The notes under the pieces are model-generated. The model made no database searches and had not been told where the DNA came from. It saw only the letters and a program-made list of their open reading frames with translations. Shown here in pieces: positions 16,905 through 24,849 of a stretch of 64,000 bases of DNA (position 1 is its first letter; each line of letters begins with the position of its first letter). The stretch is taken from assembly GCA_047345645.1 (NCBI GenBank), contig JBLEFH010000008.1. One strand, given 5' to 3'. A program made the position numbers and the translations under genes. The stretch is from JBLEFH01 sp047345645 (GTDB lineage Bacteria; Pseudomonadota; Alphaproteobacteria; Rhodobacterales; Rhodobacteraceae).

Positions 16905-19900
16905 GCCCCCGCCTCCATCGCCGCGCGGATCGCGTTGCGCCGGGTGCGCCAGAGACCGGCCTGATCGAGCGCCGCGAAACGGGCGGTCATGGCGGCGTAG
17001 GCTTCGGGGTTGGCGTCCTCAAGGAAGGCGGCGGTGGCGGGATCGCCAAGGGTCGCGTCATAGTAAAGATCGAACAGATGCGGCCCAACGGCCCCGGCGA
17101 GATGGGCAAAGGCGGCCATATGCTCCAGCGTCGCCGCGATCTCCGCCGCGCCGCGAAAACCGTGCGTTTTCATGCCGTTGATCCAGCCCGGATGCGCCGC
17201 GCGGGCTTGCACGACGCGGGCGATTTCTTCGGTCAGCGAACGGGCGCGCGGCCGGGACGGGTCCGTATTGTCGAGATGGTAGAGCGCCGCCCTGCCCCCG
17301 GTTTGCGCCTGAGCGGCGGCGAACCCGGCCTCATGGGCGGCGTAATCGGTGGCGAGCAGCAGGTCGGTTTCGGGCAGGTCTTGCAGGTGGATGAAGCTGT
17401 CGGCCCCGGCCACACGGGCGCGGAGGCCCGCACCGTCCTGCGCCGCCTGATCGCCGTCGAGCGCCCATGAGGACGCCGCCAGCCATGCCTCACCCGCCGC
17501 CGCGCGGCCCTCTTCGCTGTAATCGTCGAGAAAATCGGTCATGCCGAGGCCGAAACTGCCGGGCTGCGGGCCGTAGACGCGGGCGAGATCCGCGCGGCCC
17601 GCATAGGGGTTCCAGTCCGCCGCCTCGTCGCGGGCGGCGAGCGCGCGGATGGCTTGGGCGAAGAGCGCCGTCAGGGTGGGGAACACGTCACGAAAAAGGC
17701 CGGAGACGCGCAAGGTCACGTCGATCCGGGGGCGGTCGAGTTCGGCAATGGGCAGGACCTCGATGCCGCTGACGCGTTCGGACCCTTCGTCCCAGATCGG
17801 GCGGACACCGAGGAGCGCGAGGGCCATGGCGAACTCCTCGCCAGCCGTGCGCATGGTGGCGGAGCCCCAGAGATCCACGATCAGCCCGCGCGGCCAGTCG
17901 CCTTCCTCCTGCAAATGGCGGCGGATCAGCTCGCCTGCGAGTTTGGTGCCTTGCGCATAGGCGGCGCGGCTCGGGACGGCGCGCGGGTCGGTGGTGAAGA
18001 GATTGCGGCCTGTCGGCAGAACGTCGCGCCGCCCGCGATAGGGCGAGCCGGAGGGGCCAGCGGCGATGCGTTTGCCGTTCAGCGCATCCAGCAGGCTGGC
18101 GCGTTCGGCGGTGGTGGAGTCGTGGGTGGCGAAGCTGCGGGCCTCCGCCGGACGGCCCCAGATATGCAGACCCTCGCCGAACTGGCTCTCCTTCACATCG
18201 CAGACGAACCGGTCGATCCGGGTGATCGCCTCGGCGGGGCAACTGGCGCGGTCAAGGCCAAGATCGTCCTCCACCCCAAGGGCTTGCGCCTCGTCTCTAA
18301 TGTCGGTTTGGAGCCGGTCGCGGCGTTTCGGGTCGAGCCCGTCGGCGTTGGAAAACTCGTCGAGCAGGGCTTCGAGGCGGGCGAGCCGTTCGGGCGTGCC
18401 GCTGTCCTTCAAGGGGGGCGGGATATGGCCGAGCGTGACCGCCCCGATGCGGCGTTTGGCCTGCGCGGCCTCGCCGGGATCGTTGACGATGAAGGGGTAA
18501 ATGACCGGGAGCGGGCCGGTCAGCGCTTCGGGCCAGCACTGCTCCGAGAGCGCCACGGATTTGCCGGGGAGCCATTCGAGCGTGCCATGCGCACCGATAT
18601 GGATGAGCGCGTCCGCCTCGCGCTGTAGCCAGAGATAGAAGGCGACATAGGCGTGGCGCGGGACGCGGGCGAGGTCGTGATAGTCGTCGCCGCGAGTTTT
18701 GGGGGTGCCGCGCTCGGGTTGGAGGGCGATCAGGGCGTTGCCGAGACGGAGGGCGGCGAAGCGGAACTTGCCGTTTTCGGTGTCTGCTGCGGGGTCGCCC
18801 CATGCGGTGTGGAGGGCGTCGCGGAGCGGCTGCGGGAGGGTGGCAAGGGCGGCTTGGTAATCCGCCAGCGGCCATGTGATCTCGCGGGCGGTGAGGCGAT
18901 TGGCGAGGTCCTCGGGGGCGGCGTCCACCTGATAGCCCGCCGCCCGCAGATCGGCGAGGATGGCGCGGGCCGAGGCGGGCGCGTCGAGGCCGACCGCGTG
19001 GCCCATTTGCCAATTTTTGCCGGGATAGGTGGAGAGGATCAGCGCGGGTTTGCGGTCCGCCGGGGGCGTGGACGCGAGGGCCAGCCAGCCATGGATGCGG
19101 TCGATGATGGCGGCGATGCGCGATGGCTCCGGGCGGTGGATCTGGCGGGCGAATTGCAGCTCCGCATCCCGCGCCGCGGGGTCTTTGAAGGAGGCGACGC
19201 CGGCGAGGATGCGGCCATCGACTTCGGGGAGGACCACATGCATGGCGAGATCGGCGGGCGAGAGGCCGCGCTCCGAGGCGGCCCATGCGGCGCGGGTGGA
19301 GGTCGCGAGGGCGGCCTGGAACACCGGCACCTCGCCCGCGTCGAGGGGGGACGCGCCGGTCTCGCCTTTGCCGGAAAAGGCGGTGACATTGACGATGGCC
19401 GCCGGGCGCTGGCGGGCGATTTCGGCGCGCAGCCACGCCGCCGCTTCGGGCGCTTTGAGGGACGGCACGAAGAGCGCCAGCGGGTCGTAGCCTTTCGCCG
19501 CAAAGCCTTGAAGAAGCGCCGTAATCGGAGCGGTGTCGCCTGCGACGAGATAGGCGCGGTAGAAGGTCAGCAGGATACGCGGGCGGGGTCCCGGCGCGGG
19601 CGGGTCGATCACGCCGCGCGCGGGCGACCAAGCGCCGTAATCGGGCACGGATTTCGCCCCCGCGACCGGCCCCGCATAAAGGCCCGCCGCCATGGCGAGT
19701 TGCGCGAGTGCCGCCTGCGCCGCGACCGCACCGCCCGCATCGCAAAGGGTTTGCAGTTGGCGGAGCGTGGAGGTCGGGAGGGTCGAATAGGCGTCGAGGC
19801 GCGCATCGTCCCGGCCATCGGCGGGCAGCACCGCGAGGGCGAGGCCGCGCCGGTCCGCCAGCGCTTTGACTTGCTGCAATCCATAGGCCCAATACGGCAC

Positions 19901-20179
19901 ACCGCCGATGAGACGGATCAGGAGTCCTTTCGCCCCTTCAAGGGTTTGCTCGACATAGGTATCAACCGAGAGCGGGTGTTTCAGCGCCGCGAGATTGGCG
20001 AGGCGGAGCGTGGGCAAACCGCCCTGCCCGGCCTCGCAGCTGCGGTGCCAGCCTTCCGCGAAGGCGCCGAGATCACTGTCCGAAAACGACAGGACCACCA
20101 GATCGGCGGGGCTTTGCCCCAGATCGGTGGGCGTGTCGGTCTCGTCGAGGCCGTGACTTTCGCGGAAGATGACATGCAT
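16901..20179 (-). CDS. cobN: Aerobic cobaltochelatase large subunit CobN
   Basis: The protein has 1,092 residues from the ATG at 20179 (MHVIFRESHGLDETDTP); an ATG at 20248 would fall inside cobW. It belongs to the CobN/magnesium-chelatase H family: LVVLSFSDSDLGAFAEGWH near the N-terminus, DYHDLARVPRHAYVAFYLWLQRE, HIGAHGTLEWLPGKSVALSE (metal/corrin site region), RGLIVDLWGSATMRTAGEE, and the C-terminal GFRGAAEIAATLEHMAAFA. CobN binds hydrogenobyrinate a,c-diamide and, with the AAA+ CobS and CobT subunits, inserts Co(II). Those partners are not in this window. The protein is somewhat shorter than the roughly 1,275-residue Pseudomonas denitrificans CobN. Confidence 0.93.
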   Translation of the reverse strand: MHVIFRESHGLDETDTPTDLGQSPADLVVLSFSDSDLGAFAEGWHRSCEAGQGGLPTLRLANLAALKHPLSVDTYVEQTLEGAKGLLIRLIGGVPYWAYGLQQVKALADRRGLALAVLPADGRDDARLDAYSTLPTSTLRQLQTLCDAGGAVAAQAALAQLAMAAGLYAGPVAGAKSVPDYGAWSPARGVIDPPAPGPRPRILLTFYRAYLVAGDTAPITALLQGFAAKGYDPLALFVPSLKAPEAAAWLRAEIARQRPAAIVNVTAFSGKGETGASPLDAGEVPVFQAALATSTRAAWAASERGLSPADLAMHVVLPEVDGRILAGVASFKDPAARDAELQFARQIHRPEPSRIAAIIDRIHGWLALASTPPADRKPALILSTYPGKNWQMGHAVGLDAPASARAILADLRAAGYQVDAAPEDLANRLTAREITWPLADYQAALATLPQPLRDALHTAWGDPAADTENGKFRFAALRLGNALIALQPERGTPKTRGDDYHDLARVPRHAYVAFYLWLQREADALIHIGAHGTLEWLPGKSVALSEQCWPEALTGPLPVIYPFIVNDPGEAAQAKRRIGAVTLGHIPPPLKDSGTPERLARLEALLDEFSNADGLDPKRRDRLQTDIRDEAQALGVEDDLGLDRASCPAEAITRIDRFVCDVKESQFGEGLHIWGRPAEARSFATHDSTTAERASLLDALNGKRIAAGPSGSPYRGRRDVLPTGRNLFTTDPRAVPSRAAYAQGTKLAGELIRRHLQEEGDWPRGLIVDLWGSATMRTAGEEFAMALALLGVRPIWDEGSERVSGIEVLPIAELDRPRIDVTLRVSGLFRDVFPTLTALFAQAIRALAARDEAADWNPYAGRADLARVYGPQPGSFGLGMTDFLDDYSEEGRAAAGEAWLAASSWALDGDQAAQDGAGLRARVAGADSFIHLQDLPETDLLLATDYAAHEAGFAAAQAQTGGRAALYHLDNTDPSRPRARSLTEEIARVVQARAAHPGWINGMKTHGFRGAAEIAATLEHMAAFAHLAGAVGPHLFDLYYDATLGDPATAAFLEDANPEAYAAMTARFAALDQAGLWRTRRNAIRAAMEAGA

Positions 20180-20183
20180 GGGC

Positions 20184-21239
20184 TTACTCGGCGGCCACCG
20201 CTTCGGCGCCAAGCGCCGCCCGGATCGCGGCGGGCTGGATATCGTCATGTTCGGCGATCACGACGAGCCGCCCGGCGCGGGCTTCCTCCGCTTTCCACGG
20301 GCGGTCATATTGATGACGCACCCGCGCGCCGACGGCTTGGACGAGGAGCCGCATCGGCTTGCCCCGGACCGCCGCATAACCCTTCACCCGCAGGATATTG
20401 TGGCTGTTCGCCAGCCCCTCGATCGCCCGGACGAGCGCCGCCGGGTCCGCCTGTTCGGGGATCTCCACCACGATGCTTTCGAAATCGTCATGGTCGTGGT
20501 CATGGGGGGCGTCGTGATGGCTGGGGCGCGCGTCCATATCGTCCTCGGCGGCGGCCTCCAGCCCCAGAATGATGCGCGGATCAACCTTGCCTTCGGCGAC
20601 CTCGATCACCGGGAGCGGGCGCGGCGCCTCGGCGGCGATGATTTCTTTCGCCTTGGCGACGCCCTCCGGCCCGGCAAGATCCGGTTTGGTCAGCAAAATA
20701 ATGTCGGCGCAGGAAATCTGGTCCTCGAACACCTCGGAAAGCGGCGTTTCATGGTCGAGACTGTCATCGGCGGCGCGCTGCGCGTCCACCGCGGCGACAT
20801 TGGGGGCAAACCGGCCCGCCGCCACGGCTTCGGCATCCGCCAGCGCGATCACCCCGTCCACGGTGATTTTCGAACGGATATCCGGCCAGTCAAACGCTTT
20901 CAACAGCGGTTTCGGGAGCGCCAAGCCGCTGGTTTCAATGAGAATATGATCGGGGCGCGGGTCGAGTGCCATCAGCGCCTCAATGGTCGGGATGAAATCA
21001 TCGGCGACGGTGCAGCAGATGCAGCCATTCGCCAGTTCCATGATGTTCTCCGCCGGGCAATCGGGGATGGCACAGGATTTCAGGATCTCGCCATCGACGC
21101 CCACATCGCCGAACTCATTGACCACCACGGCGAGACGCTTGCCGCCGGGATTTTGCATGAGTTCGCGGATCAGCGTGGTCTTGCCGGAGCCGAGAAAGCC
21201 GGTGACGACGGTGACGGGAAGTTTCGACAAATCAGCCAT
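20184..21239 (-). CDS. cobW: CobW GTPase metallochaperone
   Basis: The protein has 351 residues. It is a G3E-family GTPase with P-loop GFLGSGKTT at 14-22, the metal-binding NGCICC motif (CxCC) near residue 75, an ETSGLALPKP switch region and LTKPDL in place of NKxD. Around residue 240 is a His/Asp-rich stretch (PSHHDAPHDHDHDD) that probably binds metal. CobW is thought to hand Co(II) to the CobNST chelatase. It lies 4 bp upstream of cobN and begins immediately after the DUF1636 stop, fully within the riboswitch-controlled operon. Confidence 0.92.
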   Translation of the reverse strand: MADLSKLPVTVVTGFLGSGKTTLIRELMQNPGGKRLAVVVNEFGDVGVDGEILKSCAIPDCPAENIMELANGCICCTVADDFIPTIEALMALDPRPDHILIETSGLALPKPLLKAFDWPDIRSKITVDGVIALADAEAVAAGRFAPNVAAVDAQRAADDSLDHETPLSEVFEDQISCADIILLTKPDLAGPEGVAKAKEIIAAEAPRPLPVIEVAEGKVDPRIILGLEAAAEDDMDARPSHHDAPHDHDHDDFESIVVEIPEQADPAALVRAIEGLANSHNILRVKGYAAVRGKPMRLLVQAVGARVRHQYDRPWKAEEARAGRLVVIAEHDDIQPAAIRAALGAEAVAAE

Positions 21240-21659
21240 TTATTCGGAGTCCTTCAAGGGATCGTTGAGGGGATCGGTAAACACCGCAGGCGGGATGCGC
21301 GCGATGCAGTTGCGTTTGAAATGCTCGGGCCGGGCGCGCCACGGGATGAGGCCATCAGCGGCCTCGCGATATTGCGCCGCGCCACTCAGCAGCATCTCGG
21401 CGCTGGCGGCATCAAGACGGCCATAAACATAGGACCAGCGGCCCTCGCCGCGTAGCGCCGCCGTGCATCCGTGATCGCAATTGGAGAGACATTCGACGGC
21501 CCGGACGCGCACCCCTTCGGGCCAGTCCTGCGCGGCGAGATCATCGTAAAGACGCCGCCCCGGACGGCGCGCATCCTCTAAAGATTCCGCTCCGCCTCTG
21601 CATTTCACGCAGACGAGCAGCTCCACATCGTCGAGGTCGTTTTGACCCGTATCTTTCAT
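21240..21659 (-). CDS. DUF1636 metal-binding ferredoxin-like protein, first gene of the cob operon
   Basis: The protein has 139 residues from the ATG at 21659. It has the DUF1636 pattern of spaced cysteines in a thioredoxin-like ferredoxin scaffold: LLVCVKCRGG near the N-terminus, then ECLSNCDHGCTAAL, with WSYVYGRLD following. DUF1636 genes often accompany cob operons and cobW; an iron-sulfur or cobalt-related role is likely but unproven. It is the gene closest to the minus-strand cobalamin riboswitch, so it is the first cistron of the operon. The 21-aa C-terminal segment ends in DPLNDPLKDSE. Confidence 0.82.
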   Translation of the reverse strand: MKDTGQNDLDDVELLVCVKCRGGAESLEDARRPGRRLYDDLAAQDWPEGVRVRAVECLSNCDHGCTAALRGEGRWSYVYGRLDAASAEMLLSGAAQYREAADGLIPWRARPEHFKRNCIARIPPAVFTDPLNDPLKDSE

Positions 21660-21760
21660 TCCTCGGCCCCAATATGGGGACAAAGGGTCTGATGGCGGGT
21701 CATGCGTTCGCAATGTCCCGACACCGGAACACCCCGTCCGGTTGCACAATCGGCGATGCT

Positions 21761-21930
21761 GGCAGGTCTCCCGGCTTGCGGAATCAGGCACTTGGCCCGT
21801 GGTCGTCCTGCCTTCCCGGCCAATGGCCAGTGGCTTGGTGGACGCCCGTTTTCCGGTCACGGTCGCGGGGGCGGCTGTGCTCGGCACGCGGCCTGCACAT
21901 TCCCTTTTCACCTGTTTACACAGGCACCAG
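21761..21930 (-). promoter_or_regulatory. Cobalamin riboswitch upstream of DUF1636-cobW-cobN operon
   Basis: Read on the minus strand from about 21930 to 21761, the sequence shows the cobalamin riboswitch blocks in order: GGTGCCTGTG, GAAAAGGGAATGTGC, AGCCGCCCCCGCGACCGTGA, CCACTGG, CCGGGAAGGCAGG and the B12 box AGCCGGGAGACCTGCC. The B12 box end lies about 100 bp before the DUF1636 start. Binding of adenosylcobalamin would be expected to shut down the whole leftward operon. The element lies under the promoter zone of the divergent cobO gene. Confidence 0.9.
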
Positions 21931-21984
21931 CGGAATGATTTAGTGCGCCCATTGCTGCCCCCTGTCAAGCCGAAGGACCGCCCC

Positions 21985-22596
21985 ATGAGCGACACTCTCA
22001 ACGCCCGCCACGCCGAGAAAATGCGTAAAATCAAGGCCGCGCGGGACAAGATCATGGAAAGCAAGACCGAGGAAAAAGGTCTGATCATGGTCCATACCGG
22101 CGCGGGCAAGGGCAAATCCTCCTCCGGCTTTGGCATGATCATGCGCTGTATCGCCCACGGGATGCCCTGCGCCGTGGTGCAGTTCATCAAGGGCAATTGG
22201 GCCACCGGCGAGCGCGCGTTTCTGGAGGAGAATTTCGGCGACGCCTGCCGGTTTTTCGTCTCCGGTGAAGGGTTTACCTGGGAGACGCAGGACCGCGAGC
22301 GCGACATTGCGGCGGCGGAAAATGGCTGGCGGATTGCCAAGGCGCAGATTCTCGACCCCGAAGTGCAGTTTGTTCTCTTGGACGAAATCAACATCGCGCT
22401 GCGTTACGATTACCTCGACATTGACGAGGTGGTTGACTTCCTGCTGACCCAGAAACCGCCCATGACCCATGTGTGCCTGACGGGCCGCAACGCCAAACCG
22501 GAGCTGATCGAGGCGGCGGATCTGGTGACGGAAATGAGCCTGATCAAGCATCCGTTCCGGGATGGGGTGAAGGCGCAGAAGGGTGTGGAGTTTTAA
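21985..22596 (+). CDS. cobO: Cob(I)yrinic acid a,c-diamide adenosyltransferase
   Basis: The protein has 203 residues from the ATG at 21985. It is the CobA/CobO-type corrinoid adenosyltransferase: N-terminal helix RHAEKMRKIKAARDKIM, P-loop VHTGAGKGKSSSGFG, VQFIKGNWATGERAFLEE, GEGFTWETQDRERD, LDEINIALRYDYLD and CLTGRNAKPELIEAADLVTEM. It transfers the adenosyl group from ATP to Co(I) corrinoid in the cytoplasm. It starts the rightward block cobO - membrane hydrolase - cobQ and has only about 55 bp between its start and the opposite-strand riboswitch. Confidence 0.94.
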   Translation: MSDTLNARHAEKMRKIKAARDKIMESKTEEKGLIMVHTGAGKGKSSSGFGMIMRCIAHGMPCAVVQFIKGNWATGERAFLEENFGDACRFFVSGEGFTWETQDRERDIAAAENGWRIAKAQILDPEVQFVLLDEINIALRYDYLDIDEVVDFLLTQKPPMTHVCLTGRNAKPELIEAADLVTEMSLIKHPFRDGVKAQKGVEF

Positions 22597-23054
22597 TGCT
22601 GATCGCGCATCTGCCCGTCGGCTATATCACCGCCACGGCGGCGGCGAGGCTTGGCGCGCGCAGCCTGTTTTATGGCCTGTTGGCGGGAAGCGTCCTGCCG
22701 GATATCGACATGCTGTGGTTCCATTTTGTCGATCAGGGCGCGGTGCATCATCACGAATATCTGACCCATCGGCCTGTTCTCTGGCTGCTGGTCGGGATGA
22801 TCGGCCTGCTCTTCAAACGCCATCTGCTGATCGGCCTTGGCATCGGCGGCCTGCTTCATATGGTGCTCGACAGCATCGCCGGCGCCATCGCGTGGCGTTG
22901 GCCGCTTTCGGAGGCGACAACCACGCTGGTCACCATCCCCGCAACCCATGACAACTGGGTCATGTCTTTTCTGTTTCATTGGACTTTTCTGAGCGAAATC
23001 GCCCTCCTGCTTATCGCTCTCCTGATCCTCGTTTTCAGATGGCGCAGCGCATGA
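22596..23054 (+). CDS. YdjM/DUF457-type membrane-bound metal-dependent hydrolase
   Basis: The protein has 152 residues and begins on the cobO stop (TAATG). It has about four membrane helices and histidine/aspartate groups typical of the LexA-regulated YdjM-like family: MLIAHLPVGYI, GSVLPDIDMLWFHFVDQG, HHHEYLTHRPVLW and GGLLHMVLDSIAG. Family members are inferred zinc-dependent phosphohydrolases of the inner membrane. Being locked between cobO and cobQ by overlaps on both sides suggests it is co-expressed with B12 genes, but I know of no demonstrated role in the pathway. Confidence 0.75.
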   Translation: MLIAHLPVGYITATAAARLGARSLFYGLLAGSVLPDIDMLWFHFVDQGAVHHHEYLTHRPVLWLLVGMIGLLFKRHLLIGLGIGGLLHMVLDSIAGAIAWRWPLSEATTTLVTIPATHDNWVMSFLFHWTFLSEIALLLIALLILVFRWRSA

Positions 23055-24496
23055 GCCGCGCGCTGATGATCCAGGGGACCGGCTCGAATGTCGGGAAGTC
23101 CATGCTGGTGGCGGGACTGTGCCGGGCGGCGGTACGGCGGGGGCTCTCGGTCGCGCCGTTCAAGCCGCAGAATATGTCGAACAATGCCGCCGTGACCGTC
23201 GATGGCGGCGAGATCGGGCGGGCGCAGGCGCTTCAGGCGCTGGCAGCGGGGGTGCCGCTGCATAGCGACATGAACCCGGTTTTGCTGAAGCCCGAAACCG
23301 ATACGGGCGCGCAGGTGATCGTGCAGGGGCAGCGGCTGACCAGCACGCGGGCCGCCGATTATGCGGCGCTAAAGCCGCAGCTTCTCGGCAAAGTTCTGGA
23401 GAGTTTTCAGCGGCTTCGCGCGACGCATGATCTGGTGATCGTCGAGGGCGCGGGCAGTCCGGCGGAGGTGAATTTGCGCGCCGCCGACATCGCCAATATG
23501 GGCTTTGCGCGGGCCGCCGATGTGCCGGTGATCCTTGCGGGCGATATTGATCGGGGCGGCGTGATTGCCCAGATGGTCGGCACGCAGGCGGTGATGGACC
23601 CGGACGATGCGGCGATGGTTTCGGGGTTTCTCATCAACAAGTTCCGGGGCGATCCGGCGCTCTTTGAGGATGGGTATCGGATGATCGAAACCCGCACCGG
23701 CTGGCGCGGTTTCGGCGTGCTGCCGTGGTTTCGCGAGGCGTGGAAACTGCCCGCCGAGGATGCGCTCGATCTGGCCGCGCCGGTGCGCGAGCGCGGGTTT
23801 CACATCGTCTGCCTCGCGCTCTCGCGAATCGCCAATTTCGACGATCTTGACCCGCTGGCGCAGGAGCCGGGCGTGCGGCTGACCATGCTAGGGCCGGGCC
23901 GCGCGCTCCCCGGCGATGCGGATCTGGTGATCCTCCCCGGCAGCAAGGCGACGCGCGCGGATCTCGCATTTCTGCGCGCCCAAGGCTGGGAGACAGACCT
24001 CATCGCCCATCACCGGCGCGGCGGGCATATTTTGGGGATTTGCGGCGGATATCAGATGCTTGGCGCGACCGTGGCGGACCCGGACGGGATCGAGGGGATG
24101 CCCGGCACCGATCCGGGGCTGGGGCTTTTGGACGTGGACACCACCATCACCCGCGCCAAACGTCTCGGCGAAGTTGCGGCGGTCCATGCGGCCACGGGCG
24201 CGGGTTTCACCGGCTATGAGATCCACATGGGCGAGACGACCGGCGCGGACCGGACGCGGCCCTTCGCGACGGTCGGCGGGCAGCCCGAGGGCGCGGTCAG
24301 CCGCGACGGGCGGGTTGAGGGCAGTTACCTGCACGGCATGTTCCGCGATGACGGGTTCCGCAAAGCGTGGCTGGCAGGGTTCGGCGTGGCCTCCGAAGGG
24401 CGCTACGATGCCGCTGTCGAGGCCGCACTGGACGCGCTGGCGGACCATCTCAACGCGCATCTCGATGTGGACGGGCTGTTGGCAGCGGCGCGTTAG
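23051..24496 (+). CDS. cobQ: Cobyric acid synthase (glutamine-hydrolysing)
   Basis: The protein has 481 residues from the ATG at 23051 (ATGA overlap with the previous gene). Features are the P-loop IQGTGSNVGKSMLVAGL, PFKPQNMSNNAAVT, VIVEGAGSPAEVNL, AGDIDRGGVIAQ, and in the amidotransferase half GICGGYQMLGATV with the nucleophile cysteine, and SYLHGMF. It amidates side chains b, d, e and g of adenosylcobyrinic a,c-diamide. The stop codon abuts a degenerate repeat array derived from the tail of the convergent cobC gene. Confidence 0.94.
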   Translation: MSRALMIQGTGSNVGKSMLVAGLCRAAVRRGLSVAPFKPQNMSNNAAVTVDGGEIGRAQALQALAAGVPLHSDMNPVLLKPETDTGAQVIVQGQRLTSTRAADYAALKPQLLGKVLESFQRLRATHDLVIVEGAGSPAEVNLRAADIANMGFARAADVPVILAGDIDRGGVIAQMVGTQAVMDPDDAAMVSGFLINKFRGDPALFEDGYRMIETRTGWRGFGVLPWFREAWKLPAEDALDLAAPVRERGFHIVCLALSRIANFDDLDPLAQEPGVRLTMLGPGRALPGDADLVILPGSKATRADLAFLRAQGWETDLIAHHRRGGHILGICGGYQMLGATVADPDGIEGMPGTDPGLGLLDVDTTITRAKRLGEVAAVHAATGAGFTGYEIHMGETTGADRTRPFATVGGQPEGAVSRDGRVEGSYLHGMFRDDGFRKAWLAGFGVASEGRYDAAVEAALDALADHLNAHLDVDGLLAAAR

Positions 24497-24849
24497 AGTT
24501 TGGGAGATGGCAAATCTCGTATTCCGAGTAAGGGAAAATCTGAGATCAGGTTTGCGCTTTTGCGAGTCGGCGGTGCGCATCGGCGGCGTTAACCGGTCAG
24601 AGCCGCGGCGAGCCGGTGCTGCTCCGCGGCAGGCCAAGGCAAATCCAGCTTTGTGACTAGGGAAAATCCGCGAATAGATGTGCGCTTCGACGAGCCGGTC
24701 CTGCGTGACGGCGTGTTAAGTGCTCAGAGCGACGAGACGTTCCCAGCCGATTTCGCTGCCCGGCTGGCCGAGGCGACTCCATTTTTTGAACAGGGGAAAA
24801 TTGGCGACCAGATATGCGCCTTGGCGAGCGGGTCCTGCGTGGCTGCGCG
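24493..24849. repeat. Degenerate tandem copies of the cobC 3' end between cobQ and cobC
   Basis: This 350 bp interval holds three diverged copies of the last 35 or so codons of the neighbouring cobC gene, starting near 24493, 24589 and 24716 on the plus strand; the fourth, intact copy is the true cobC tail from 24850. Each copy carries a TTA (stop on the minus strand) followed by a recognisable GGGGAAAAT..CGCGA segment. Translated on the minus strand, the 24716 copy gives ANFPLFKKWSRLGQPGSE, close to the real SRIFPYSKTWIRLGLPGSE; the 24589 copy gives YSRIFPSHK before a frameshift; the 24493 copy gives LAKAQT-stop-SQIFPYSE. The unit spacing is 96, 127 and 134 bp. Confidence 0.75.
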
